Part shown: positions 1-8,800 of the stretch, in pieces | Layout of the letters: every line of letters begins with the position of its first letter | Position numbering within the stretch: the stretch's first letter is position 1 | Assembly: GCA_031278315.1 (NCBI GenBank) | Contig: JAITKS010000224.1 | Coordinates: 1 to 12,106, forward strand | Length of the DNA: 12,106 nt | Origin: Planctomycetaceae bacterium | GTDB taxonomy: Bacteria; Planctomycetota; Planctomycetia; Pirellulales; Thermoguttaceae | Reading direction: 5' to 3' | Notes under the pieces: model-generated | What the model was told of the DNA's origin: nothing | What the model saw: the letters and a program-made list of their open reading frames with translations, nothing else | Databases searched by the model: none | Program-made: the position numbers and the translations under genes

Positions 1-20
1 ATATTTTAGGCGGCCGGAAC

Positions 21-84
21 GCAGGCGTCCCGCCTGCATCTTTTTTGTACAAAAAACGCCTAAAGATGCGGTCGAGACGACCGC
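21..84. repeat. Composite REP-like element, complete copy
   Basis: Two 17-base hairpins flank a central palindrome. The left hairpin, GCAGGCGTCCCGCCTGC (21-37), has a 7-bp stem and 3-base loop. The right hairpin, GCGGTCGAGACGACCGC (68-84), has the same geometry. Between them TTTTTTGTACAAAAAA (41-56) is a perfect palindrome, and GCATCTTT (36-43) pairs with AAAGATGC (62-69), so the whole can fold as a cruciform or as one long imperfect hairpin. The same order of parts recurs inverted near the right end of the window and in decayed form at 141-209. This is directly visible; that it is a REP/BIME-like interspersed element is an inference from multi-copy, palindromic, extragenic placement. Confidence 0.8.
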
Positions 85-140
85 GATCCCGCAAAAAAAT
101 AAATTATTCCACTGATATATTACAATAATTTTTCAGGGAC

Positions 141-209
141 GCAGACATCTTGCCTGTAATGTTTTTGTACAAGAAAACGTTTAAATCTCGGGGCGTTTGC
201 GATACGCCC
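141..209. repeat. Decayed copy of the composite element
   Basis: The parts follow the order of the copy at 21-84: GCAGACATCTTGCCTGT (141-157, stem with one mismatch and one G-T pair), a centre containing TTTTTGTACAAGAAAACG, then a right hairpin GGGCGT-TTGCGAT-ACGCCC (191-209) whose sequence differs from the first copy but which still pairs over 6 bp. The alignment is by eye. The second hairpin may be a different module rather than a mutated version of the first. Confidence 0.6.
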
Positions 210-342
210 TTATAATTTCTGCGATACATCTCATACAATTTTGAATTGTTACAATATTACTAATCCTTAATTTTTATCTTTTTTATCTCAACTTCTTATA
301 TTGTTCTTTTTCAAAAATCGTTACGATTGAAACATATTTGAG

Positions 343-489
343 ATGAGTTCCGAAAATGCCGATATTTCGGTTATGATAGTCTGTAAACAAGAAACGGGAA
401 GCTGCAATTTGTATTTCACGAAAAAAGTAAATTCGGACAATATCAATTATTCCGCTGACAAATTAAATTATGCGAATTTAATGTGTTAA
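343..489 (+). CDS. Possible small ORF, 48 codons, unknown
   Basis: An ATG at 343 opens a 48-codon frame ending in TAA at 487-489. The predicted peptide starts MSSENADISVMIVCK and ends NYANLMC. The frame is closed by a TGA only 12 bases upstream of the ATG. No Shine-Dalgarno sequence precedes it, and I recognise no family, signal peptide or membrane segment; three cysteines (residues 14, 21 and 48) form no known metal-binding pattern. In AT-rich DNA a frame this long is somewhat unusual but can occur by chance. It is listed only because it fills most of an otherwise empty stretch upstream of the ATPase gene and runs in the same direction. Confidence 0.18.
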   Translation: MSSENADISVMIVCKQETGSCNLYFTKKVNSDNINYSADKLNYANLMC

Positions 490-581
490 GATAAAAATGC
501 GGCAGGCAATTTAGACCGGTAATTTAATAAGGTCGAAAATTATTAATTGCAAATCAAATAATTCAAAGAGTTTTTTATTTT

Positions 582-3500
582 ATGTATGAAACCTTTTTTG
601 GACTGAAACGTCGTCCATTTCTCGCAATTCCAGATGCGGAGTCTTATTTTCCGACTCCGCAGATGGAAGAGGCGCGATTGTTGATTGAACGTACTGTCAG
701 ACGCGGTGAAGGGATTTCTCTTATATTCGGACAAAGCGGTATTGGAAAATCGTTATTGCTCCGAATATTGCGAAATTCGCTCGAATTTGATTTCGATATT
801 GCCTCGCTTGTCGGCGGACGAATTGATAGTGTCAAAGCATTGTTTCAAAATATTTTACACGAGTTGAATCTGCCTTACGCCGGAATAAACGAAACAGAGT
901 TACGGCTAATTCTCGACGATTATGCTAAAACGCAATCTGCCGGATTATTGTTTCTAATTGATGAATCACAGTTCCTCGACCGAGTTCTGATTGATGAAAT
1001 AAGACTACTACTCAACGCCGACGACGGCTCGAATCCTTTATTCCGAATTGTACTTGCCGGTACAAATGAGCTTGAAGAAAAACTAACTCTTCCGCAATTC
1101 GATTCTTTCAATCAACGCGTAACAACAAGAATTTACCTCGATACATTTTCTCGAACAGAAACTTTTCAGTACATCACGCAGCAGACAGATAATTCAAAAT
1201 ATAATGAATTTGCTAAATCTGTTCAAACGAAACAAAACAAAAAACAAATTTCAAATTCAGCAATTTCGGCAAATGCAGAATTTTTCAATAATAATAATTC
1301 AGACGATATTGACGTCGTGCGAATTGATTTACCGCACAATAAAAATTCAGAATCGATATTTACAGATTCGGCAAAAGATGAAATATTTCGGCTCACCAAT
1401 GGTTTACCGCGGCAGATAAATCAACTTTGTGATATTGCACTTCAGATTGCTGCTCAACAGGTTAATGTCAATATTGATGAAATTTTGATTCTCGCCGCTT
1501 GGGGAAAATTACAACAATTCAATATCGGCGATGATATGTTGAGTAAACAAAAAGATAAAAAAGATAAAACTGAAAAAAATAAATCGGAAAGTTACACCGA
1601 AATTATCGCACGAAAAAAAAATACAATGCGGTTGAAAGAAATAAATTCGCATGTCGAGTACGGACCGCTTGATGACGATACAAAATTTGTAGATATTCAC
1701 GAAGAGCAAAGAACTCAACCTGTTTATCAAGTTTACAAACCGCCGTATCCCGAAGACGACCTAAACGAGTTTAAAAAAATCGATATTGAACAAGAAGAAA
1801 ATACATCGGAATATCAAAGTGTCAATCAAGTTAATAACTTTGTGCTAAAGGCTGTAAATACAAACAATCTCGAAACAGAACTCCCCGAAAACAACGAAAT
1901 TGATGACGACTTGGTTGAGCAATTGATCAGTTTTGAACTTAATACCGCAACAATCGGATTATCAAATCAAGCAACAAATACGTCAGCGGATTTATTATCA
2001 AAATCGTTTAATAATTCAACTTGTTCTTTACAGTCTTTACAATCGTTACAATTTTTGCAGCACCAATTATTCGCTTCAAAGATTAATCAAGTTGTTGTGA
2101 AAAAGGGAACTCGCCGATTTATTGTCCGTTTCTTTCCGCCTGCTAATGATAATAGTAATGAACAAAATAATAATGAACAAAATAATAATGAACAGAATAG
2201 TAATGAAGAAAGTTTGCGTAAAGTTTTTATCGCACATTATTGTTACAAAAAATATGAATTTAACTCGGCAGACGATCATCAATCCAAGTGCAAGTTACCG
2301 AAACAAAACGGCGAAATAAATTTATTTTTTACGGTCTGGCGTAATCGTGTTGTGCATTCGTGGATAGGTAATTTATCTGCCGGATACGTAAAAATTACAG
2401 CTAGAATTTTCAACGCAAAAAATCGTATAAATACAAAGCCGGAATTAAATAACGATACTACAGAATTTTCAATAATTTCAATTAATTCTCGTGATATTGA
2501 TTCGGAGGAAGATAATATGAATCGTGAAAGTCTTGAAGAATACGGAGCTGCTGTTTTGAGCGGACGTCCGCAGTTTATTCGTAAAGAACCAAACTACGTT
2601 TATCAAAACAGCAGTACTTCAGAATTAGTAAACGAATTAAATAAAATTAAAGACGAAATTAATGTTAATGTTGAATTGGAAATCAAAACAATACTAGAAC
2701 CAAAAAATAACGTTACAAAAATTCAAACGTCAAATCTTGATAACGAAACCGTTCAAGAGCAAAATAATTATTTGAATAAACAAGATACAAAAATATCGGA
2801 AAAATATAATTCAAATTTAAATTCAACTCTCGAAAAAGATCTCGATTCAGATTACAGCATAATTCACCCAGTTGACAACACCAATTTGAACACCGATAAA
2901 ATTATTTCGATCTGGACAAATCCCGAAATCACGTCAAATGAGATCACGTCAAATGAAATTACCGAAGAGACGAAACCGTATTCGGATAAAAATTATGTTG
3001 ATTTCACCAAAGAACCGAAACCCGATTCAAATGTTGAAAATTCAAAAATTGAGATTAAAGAAATTGAGATTAAAGAAACTGATGAGATTGAAAACATCGT
3101 TGAGAGCAACAGCAATGGTATTGTTCTCAATTGGATAGAACCTTGCAATTCGGAACGCGGATTTGGCGTAGCGTATCGTGATTTTGCGGCGAAAGATAAA
3201 ACGGATCATATTGATACGGATTCAATTTCTGCGGATGCGTCTGTTATTGCTGATTGGGTTGATAAACGCAACACGCAGCAGAACAGTTTTGATGAACATT
3301 TTGAAGAAACGGTTCGCGTTAGACGGGCGATAATTACGCTTGATGATGTTTATCGGTCGGTGTGTAATTTTCAGACTAATCAACAAGGTTCGCCGGAGAT
3401 ATTATTGTCGGCGGAGCGTCAAATTACAGATATTATTAAACGAATAATGCGGGCGGCTGACAAGATTGAAATCGCCGCCGAACAAGCTGAAGATGCCGGA

Positions 3501-3944
3501 CGAAAAATAAATAATGCCGCTGAATTGACTAATATTGCAGGTCAAAATATTGATCGGGCAGCAACAAATGTTGAGACAGAAATCAAGGCGGCAATTCCAA
3601 ATTATAAAGACTTATTCATACAATTATCTGATTTCCAAAAAACGTTAACTCAAGAGGTTAAAACTTTGATGAGTCAAAAAAATTATCTATCTGACGATAA
3701 CGGATTTGGTGTCAACGGCAGCAATATTAATGACTCCGCCGATTCGGATATTAGCAAAAACGAAAATAATATCTTATTGAATCAATCACGCACGCATGAG
3801 TTAAAAACTTATCGAGGTGAATGCGAAAAAAGATTATCAAGAACCGGAGGAACTGACAACATAAAGTTACCTACCGCCGAAAAACGTGACAGCAATATAA
3901 AAGCAATTGATATAAATTCTTTATTTCTTGAGGGTGATTTGTAA
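582..3944 (+). CDS. ExeA/GspA-like AAA ATPase with very long disordered tail
   Basis: The N-terminus, MYETFFGLKRRPF, is the signature opening of ExeA/GspA-type AAA ATPases, which supports the ATG at 582 although only a weak AAAGAG precedes it. Seen in order: Walker A GQSGIGKS (residues 50-57), Walker B LLFLIDE (122-128), sensor 1 in IVLAGTNE (156-163), a likely arginine finger near 179-183, and sensor 2 GLPRQIN (274-280). About 55 residues rich in Asn, Lys and Gln (roughly 203-258) are inserted between the core and the lid. After about residue 320 the protein becomes low-complexity, acidic and Asn-rich with tandem pentapeptides, then ends in an Ala/Glu-rich helical, probably coiled-coil segment (943-1032). 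ExeA of Aeromonas acts with ExeB in secretin assembly and has a membrane span and peptidoglycan-binding domain; I see neither here. Likely cytosolic; the partner is unknown. TniB-like transposition ATPases are related, but no transposon genes are near. Confidence 0.85.
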   Translation: MYETFFGLKRRPFLAIPDAESYFPTPQMEEARLLIERTVRRGEGISLIFGQSGIGKSLLLRILRNSLEFDFDIASLVGGRIDSVKALFQNILHELNLPYAGINETELRLILDDYAKTQSAGLLFLIDESQFLDRVLIDEIRLLLNADDGSNPLFRIVLAGTNELEEKLTLPQFDSFNQRVTTRIYLDTFSRTETFQYITQQTDNSKYNEFAKSVQTKQNKKQISNSAISANAEFFNNNNSDDIDVVRIDLPHNKNSESIFTDSAKDEIFRLTNGLPRQINQLCDIALQIAAQQVNVNIDEILILAAWGKLQQFNIGDDMLSKQKDKKDKTEKNKSESYTEIIARKKNTMRLKEINSHVEYGPLDDDTKFVDIHEEQRTQPVYQVYKPPYPEDDLNEFKKIDIEQEENTSEYQSVNQVNNFVLKAVNTNNLETELPENNEIDDDLVEQLISFELNTATIGLSNQATNTSADLLSKSFNNSTCSLQSLQSLQFLQHQLFASKINQVVVKKGTRRFIVRFFPPANDNSNEQNNNEQNNNEQNSNEESLRKVFIAHYCYKKYEFNSADDHQSKCKLPKQNGEINLFFTVWRNRVVHSWIGNLSAGYVKITARIFNAKNRINTKPELNNDTTEFSIISINSRDIDSEEDNMNRESLEEYGAAVLSGRPQFIRKEPNYVYQNSSTSELVNELNKIKDEINVNVELEIKTILEPKNNVTKIQTSNLDNETVQEQNNYLNKQDTKISEKYNSNLNSTLEKDLDSDYSIIHPVDNTNLNTDKIISIWTNPEITSNEITSNEITEETKPYSDKNYVDFTKEPKPDSNVENSKIEIKEIEIKETDEIENIVESNSNGIVLNWIEPCNSERGFGVAYRDFAAKDKTDHIDTDSISADASVIADWVDKRNTQQNSFDEHFEETVRVRRAIITLDDVYRSVCNFQTNQQGSPEILLSAERQITDIIKRIMRAADKIEIAAEQAEDAGRKINNAAELTNIAGQNIDRAATNVETEIKAAIPNYKDLFIQLSDFQKTLTQEVKTLMSQKNYLSDDNGFGVNGSNINDSADSDISKNENNILLNQSRTHELKTYRGECEKRLSRTGGTDNIKLPTAEKRDSNIKAIDINSLFLEGDL
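2025..2060 (+). repeat. Four 9-base tandem units (SLQ repeats) in ATPase gene
   Basis: Units TCTTTACAG, TCTTTACAA, TCGTTACAA and TTTTTGCAG encode SLQ-SLQ-SLQ-FLQ. The length is a multiple of three, so unit gain or loss keeps the frame. Confidence 0.75.
2157..2210 (+). repeat. 15-base tandem repeat encoding NEQNN
   Basis: Three 15-base units starting AATGAACA (2157, 2172, 2187) plus a partial fourth encode NEQNN-NEQNN-NEQNS-NEE in the low-complexity part of the ATPase. The near-identity of units 1 and 2 at the DNA level suggests recent slippage. Confidence 0.85.
2925..2963 (+). repeat. 15-base tandem repeat encoding EITSN
   Basis: GAAATCACGTCAAAT (2925-2939) is followed by the same sequence with one change (2940-2954) and a partial third unit, encoding EITSN-EITSN-EIT. 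Confidence 0.8.
3051..3080 (+). repeat. 15-base tandem repeat encoding EIKEI
   Basis: GAGATTAAAGAAATT (3051-3065) is repeated with one base changed at 3066-3080, encoding EIKEI-EIKET, with a partial related unit on each side. Confidence 0.75.
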
Positions 3945-4449
3945 TAAATTTCGTATTTCAAAATTATTGTTATAAATTTCTAAAAAAATACCCCGCTGAA
4001 TTATTAGATTTACCAAACATTCTATTGAAAGATTCCTTAAAAAAAATTTAAATCACCCCCTATTTATTTTTTATTTATGCGTTATGATATTCGACCTTTC
4101 GCAAATTCTGGTAATTGTGAATTATAAAATTTCATTCCGGAATTAAATTGGACGATTACATGTTGAATAGCTAAAATACTTATTCGTTTTCCTGATTATC
4201 AGCTTGTGATAATTTGTCGATTTTAACCCTACATTGTTGACAAAATATTAAACAGCCTGCACTTGAATTTTCAATTAAAATCACTTGCCTATTTATTTAT
4301 TGGGAAGTTGGAATTTTACGCAATTGTATCGACGGATTTTTTAGTTGATACGGATATTTGTAAATTTCAATATACGTTTAATATTTTGTGTATATTAAAA
4401 AAACTGAAACAATTTTAAACTGCTCTAACTTGAATTTTCGGTTAGAACG

Positions 4450-4479
4450 GTCTGTTTACTTACCTATCAGAAAACAGAC
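4450..4479. repeat. Inverted repeat upstream of Fe-S gene, 8-bp arms
   Basis: GTCTGTTT (4450-4457) pairs perfectly with AAACAGAC (4472-4479) across a 14-base loop. It lies 58 bases before the Fe-S gene start. No T-run follows, so it does not look like an intrinsic terminator on the + strand. It could be an operator or simply a chance hairpin. Confidence 0.5.
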
Positions 4480-4482
4480 TTT

Positions 4483-4519
4483 CAATGAATATGCTTTTGA
4501 ATTGCACCGAAATTCATTG
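4483..4519. repeat. Second inverted repeat in the leader of the Fe-S gene
   Basis: CAATGAAT (4483-4490) pairs with ATTCATTG (4512-4519), ending 18 bases before the ATG at 4538. It starts only three bases after the preceding inverted repeat, so the two form a tandem hairpin pair in the likely leader or promoter region. Confidence 0.5.
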
Positions 4520-4537
4520 TAAGACACATATAATTTT

Positions 4538-5614
4538 ATGTCGAAAACATTGACGAAAGATAAACTGAAAGAAATAATTTCAACCCTTATTTCGGACAGT
4601 AAACAAATAATTGCACCTGTTTCTATTGCAGGTAAATATTTTTACCGTGAAATTTCTAATTCAAACGAACCAATTTTTGATTCTGTAATTAAGCCGGCGA
4701 ATTCTATTAAAGAATTTTTCTTTCCGCAGCATGAAACAATTTGCAACTATTGTTATCGAGGCAAAGAGCTTGTTATATCGGATACAAATTTATTAGACAA
4801 AGAACAAGTGATTTTTGGTTCTCGTCCGTGTGAAGCTGCATCGTTACCGATTTTAGATAAAGTGTTCGGATGGGATTTTCAAGACAATTTTTTTCAACAG
4901 AGGCGAAAGTTATCGACTGTTATTACGATAGATTGTAAACCTGATAATTTTTGTTTTTGTACTTCGGTCGGACTATCGTCAAAGACGAGTTCGGGGGCGG
5001 ATGCGATGTTAATTCCGATAAGTGAAAATGAGTTTGAAGTTCGAATATTTACGGACAGGGGGATGAAAATTTTTGATAAGGAAGTAATGGAAAGGGAGGC
5101 AGCGGAATCGAGCGAAACTGTATCGAGCGAAACTGTATCGAGCGAAACTGTATCGGGTGAAATTGTATCGGGTGAAACTGTTAATATTGGCGGGTTACCG
5201 GAAGTAAAATTTGACGCCAAGAATGTGCAAAATTATCTAACGGAGCATTTTGCAGATGATGTATTTGATCGATTGAGTATTAGATGTATTGGGTGTGGAG
5301 TATGTACTTATGTTTGTCCGACGTGTCATTGTTTTGATATTGTAGATGAGGGCGGAGCGAATCATGGTGAGCGGGTTAAGAATTGGGATTCGTGTCAATT
5401 TTCGTTTTTTACGTATCATGCGTCGGGTCATAATCCGCGAGGCGATCAATCGGCGAGGCAGAGGAACAGGATTCAGCATAAGTTTAGAATTTATCCAGAC
5501 AAATTTGGTTCAATTTTATGTACAGGGTGCGGCAATTGTGCGAGAGAATGTTCTGTATCTTTAGGTGTTTTACCGTATGCAGCGGCGTTAGACAAGAAAT
5601 CAAAAAGCGAGTAA
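4538..5614 (+). CDS. 4Fe-4S dicluster protein, sulfhydrogenase-beta/AsrA type
   Basis: This 358-residue protein matches the layout of the beta subunit of sulfhydrogenase/bifurcating-type hydrogenases and of AsrA, the electron-transfer subunit of anaerobic sulfite reductase. The N-terminal domain carries the family motif GSRPCEA (94-100) and a conserved Cys group (C133, C139, C141). The C-terminal ferredoxin-like part has CIGCGVCTYVC (C250, C253, C256, C260) followed by C263 and C265, then NWDSCQF...HASGHNPR, a hallmark of this family, and a second cluster CTGCGNCAREC (C328, C331, C334, C338). The usual proline after the last Cys is serine here. Length is normal, but residues 191-215 are a SSETV-type tandem repeat between the two halves. 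These proteins pass electrons between an FAD/NAD(P)H subunit and a catalytic subunit; neither partner is in the window. No Shine-Dalgarno precedes the ATG. The family is sure, the substrate is not. Confidence 0.9.
   Translation: MSKTLTKDKLKEIISTLISDSKQIIAPVSIAGKYFYREISNSNEPIFDSVIKPANSIKEFFFPQHETICNYCYRGKELVISDTNLLDKEQVIFGSRPCEAASLPILDKVFGWDFQDNFFQQRRKLSTVITIDCKPDNFCFCTSVGLSSKTSSGADAMLIPISENEFEVRIFTDRGMKIFDKEVMEREAAESSETVSSETVSSETVSGEIVSGETVNIGGLPEVKFDAKNVQNYLTEHFADDVFDRLSIRCIGCGVCTYVCPTCHCFDIVDEGGANHGERVKNWDSCQFSFFTYHASGHNPRGDQSARQRNRIQHKFRIYPDKFGSILCTGCGNCARECSVSLGVLPYAAALDKKSKSE
5108..5182 (+). repeat. Five 15-base units encoding SSETV inside the Fe-S gene
   Basis: Units start at 5108, 5123, 5138, 5153 and 5168. 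The first three are identical (TCGAGCGAAACTGTA); the last two carry GGG in place of GAG plus single changes. The translation is SSETV x3, SGEIV, SGETV. Identity of three units implies recent expansion. The repeat sits in the linker between the N-terminal domain and the cluster-binding domain. Confidence 0.95.
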
Positions 5615-5866
5615 TTATTTGTAATATTAGTCATTTCTGATTATTCCCAACAAATTTATTTTCAAATTTTTGTGTAATTTTTAAACACGAAACACACGAA
5701 CAAGAGCTGCCTATCAAGAAGTCCCGCTAATGACGACACTTTATTAATTGTATGTTTTAGCTTACGGATCAACGCTTCGCAACAAAATTATATCGGCGTT
5801 CTCATAACTAACACGATCTTTTCTTTCTTATCTTGTAAGCTCAATTCGTAAATTTTTTTCGATTGT

Positions 5867-8800
5867 TTATTTATTATTTTCAGTTGTTGTTCCGTTTATG
5901 TTTGGCAGATTTGTTAGGTTCGGTAGATATTGAAATGGATTTAGACGATCAATTGGAATTCTAGGCAGAGTTGGTAATGTCGGCGTAGGTCTGAAATCAG
6001 GAATGTTCGGACGAGGTTGATTAAATTGAACCGCTGAAATACGTATGTCGTCAATATGAACTTCGCCTAAACTATTCAATGCGAAATAAACATAATAATT
6101 TGAATCTTCCGGCACATATCTGTAAAAAGCGAATTCTTTCCATTGTCCTTGTGTTTCTCTGAATCTTAATGCTAAAGGTTCTCCGCCTAGCGAATCGAAA
6201 ATTGTTAAACCGTCGACGCCTGATTCTAGTGTGACGGGAATTTTAATCCAACCGTTTACGCAAATCATTTCGCCCATCCGGACTCCTACAGGCGGCGAAA
6301 TCACCCATATTGGCGACGTTTCTATTTGTTTTGGTTTACTCTCGTTGTTTTCCATTTGTGTAATCATTCTCAGTCCATTCATTCCTGTTCGGCTTGCCTG
6401 CTGTGCAATCGACAATTGTTCAACTATGCCTTCGATTTTATGCCGTTGCGAAGTCCACCCGCTGCGTTGCCAAGAGCCGATGTCTTCCATATCTCCGCCC
6501 GATAATCTGTTTTGACCAAGTATCGCTCCCGAAGTCCGCTGAAATGCCGACAAATAATATGGTAACGTCGCAAATGATACTGATACTGGTGTCATACAAA
6601 TATTCAAATCATGCCGTGTTGCTTCACGCAATATATCTCTTGCGATAACACGTAAACCGCGAGTTGAACGTTCCGCTTGCAAGTACGCCATCCCATAAGC
6701 AGGCGGTGATTGATTGATAAAACTTTTGGCAATATTAATTGCATTATTGGTCATTCTGAAATGTGATTCTTGTTCTTGAAGTGCAATCAGCGGTAACTTA
6801 TCCCGCGGATGAATCGGAATAGAATTAGATTCTTTCGCTTGTTTTAATGTTTCCATCACCTGACGCATTGACGCTAATTGTAATTCTGCTAAACGGCATG
6901 CGAGATATGCACAACGCTCGCCGATAATTTTTGCCCGTTCACCAATTCTAGCGTAGAATCCGTCAACTTCACCGAAATAAACGAGTGAATTTAAGCTGAT
7001 TTCGTCGAGTAAAACTTCTGTCCCGCCTGCAACTCGGCGAGTCGTAAGCGGAAACATACGGTTAGGAACAATAAGATAAGCACCGTAAGTATCGGGAATA
7101 CCGGGAATGATAAATTGAACCGACCCTTCAAATGCGCCGCTAACTGCAAGTTGACTATTACGCTCTTGCCAAATTGGGACAAGTAAGCGAGTGCGTCCAG
7201 CTTGAAGTATTGCGGCGTTCATTTGACTGCGTCCGGTTGATTTAACTAATGTCGGTTGATCGCGTCCGCCTGCGAACCAATCTTCGATCAATTGTAATTC
7301 CCAGTTGATTAACTCAAGTGATGTACGGCGATATTCCGTTACGGGATCGTTATTAGTCAAAGGAGAATTAGACGTGAAAATAATTCCATGAACGCCGCAA
7401 GCGAGTGCCTGATGAACTTGCATTTTAATTTGTTCGTGAGTAATTGCACAAATTTCGTGTGTATTGCCGCCGAACATTATCCATTGATTTGTAACTTTCG
7501 GGTCGATATCGGTTTGTATGGTTGTCCAGAATGGTGTATCGGGGCGGGCTAATGTTTGATAACCGGATTGCCAGAGTGCGAGTTCATTGAAATCAAGCGA
7601 GGACAATAGCGGTTGACTTTCCATTAAGAGAACATCAACAATACGGCTGTATTCCCATACGCCGCTTCGTGCTGTACAGATAATTGGACGGCGGCGAATA
7701 CGGTCTGCGCTTTGTAAGAGTGTTATACGATTAGTATCTTCTTGATGACGCGGTTGAGTACAATCATCGCCAAGATTCCATGCAAGTACGTTATCGTAAA
7801 TTGGACTTGCGATAGATATATTCATATCGGATTCTTGTAATTTATCGAGCGGTGTTGAATCGTTGTAAATTTTAGAGTTAGCGATTTCGTTTGGACTTGG
7901 AGGTTTACAGATTAACCAAACGCCGGCTTCTCGTGCTTCGCGTAGTAGTGATAAACTCGGACGTTCTTTAACCAATACTGTATTAAATTCAAGTTTACGC
8001 AAAAATGCGAGAGGTTCGCCTTGATATTCTATCGCACGGACGCCAATCGGAATATTATTGACAAGCAGAATTTTATCGGAAATTTGAATAGTTGTTGCGG
8101 AAGGTTGGAAGTTTTGATTTTCTGATATTATGTTATTGATGCCGGTATTATTTTGTTGTAAAAGTGTAAATTTTTGAATCGAGTTTGAGTTGTCTTGAGG
8201 ATATAGTGTACGTGAATTGTTGTTAAATCCAGTATTTCGTTCAGGTATGCGGGAATGAGATTGCAGATTGAATACCGGTTGAGTTTGATTTAAATTTTGA
8301 GTTTGATTGTGAGTTTGAGTTTGATTGTGATTTTGATTTAAATTTTGATTTGTAGAGTTGATATTGTTCGGCAATAAATGCGGATTAAATTTTATCGGCG
8401 AAGGTTGAGACGAAAGTTGCGGTGAAGTTTGTGGAAAAGTTTGTGGAAAAAATTGTGGTGAAGGTTGTGGAGAAAGTTGTGGTGAAGGTTGTGGTGAAGG
8501 TTGTGGAAAAGTTTGTGGAGAAGTTTGAGGGGAAGTTTGAGGAAAAGGTTGTGGTGAGAGTGGAGTTGAAACGAGTTTATCTGGGTTGAATCCCCAGATT
8601 TTTTCTATCCATTCGGAGTTTGTAACGTGTGTAGTAAGAAATTCGCATTGTGAGCTTGCGAGTAATTTGAATCCGTTAAAATTTATTGGGTCGAATAGGG
8701 AGTTGATTTGATTGTTGTATTTTTCGAATGTGTTTTGAAATTCGTCGCGGGTTGGCAGGACGCCTGTTGTATTGAGTTGACCGATATTGACAACTTTATA

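Larger units (their letters stand above)
3945..4537. other. 593-base intergenic gap without a convincing gene
   Basis: No long frame exists on either strand. It holds a weak direct repeat: the ACTTGAATTTTC motif near 4261-4272 recurs near 4429-4440 with similar flanks, including an AAACAGCCTG/AAACTGCTCT match just upstream. Two inverted repeats lie just before the next gene. No intrinsic terminator is visible after the ATPase stop. Confidence 0.6.

Noticed and set aside
582..3944. The ATPase as a transposition helper (TniB/IstB-like)
   Set aside because: The MYETFFGL opening and GLPRQIN sensor 2 region fit ExeA better, and no transposase or transposon ends flank the gene.
4180..4284. A 34-codon - strand frame with a CQQC motif as a zinc-ribbon gene
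   Set aside because: It is too short, starts at GTG without a ribosome binding site, and has only one Cys pair; kept only as a weak remnant hypothesis.
4894..5220. A 108-codon - strand frame opposite the Fe-S gene
   Set aside because: It is kept open by the antisense of the 15-base repeat (a TVSLD-like repeat); the + strand frame has clear family motifs.
5684..5701. The AACACGAAACACACGAAC stretch as a functional site between the convergent genes
   Set aside because: It is a short internal repetition with no hairpin or partner copy in the window; the 252-base gap shows no clear terminator on either strand.
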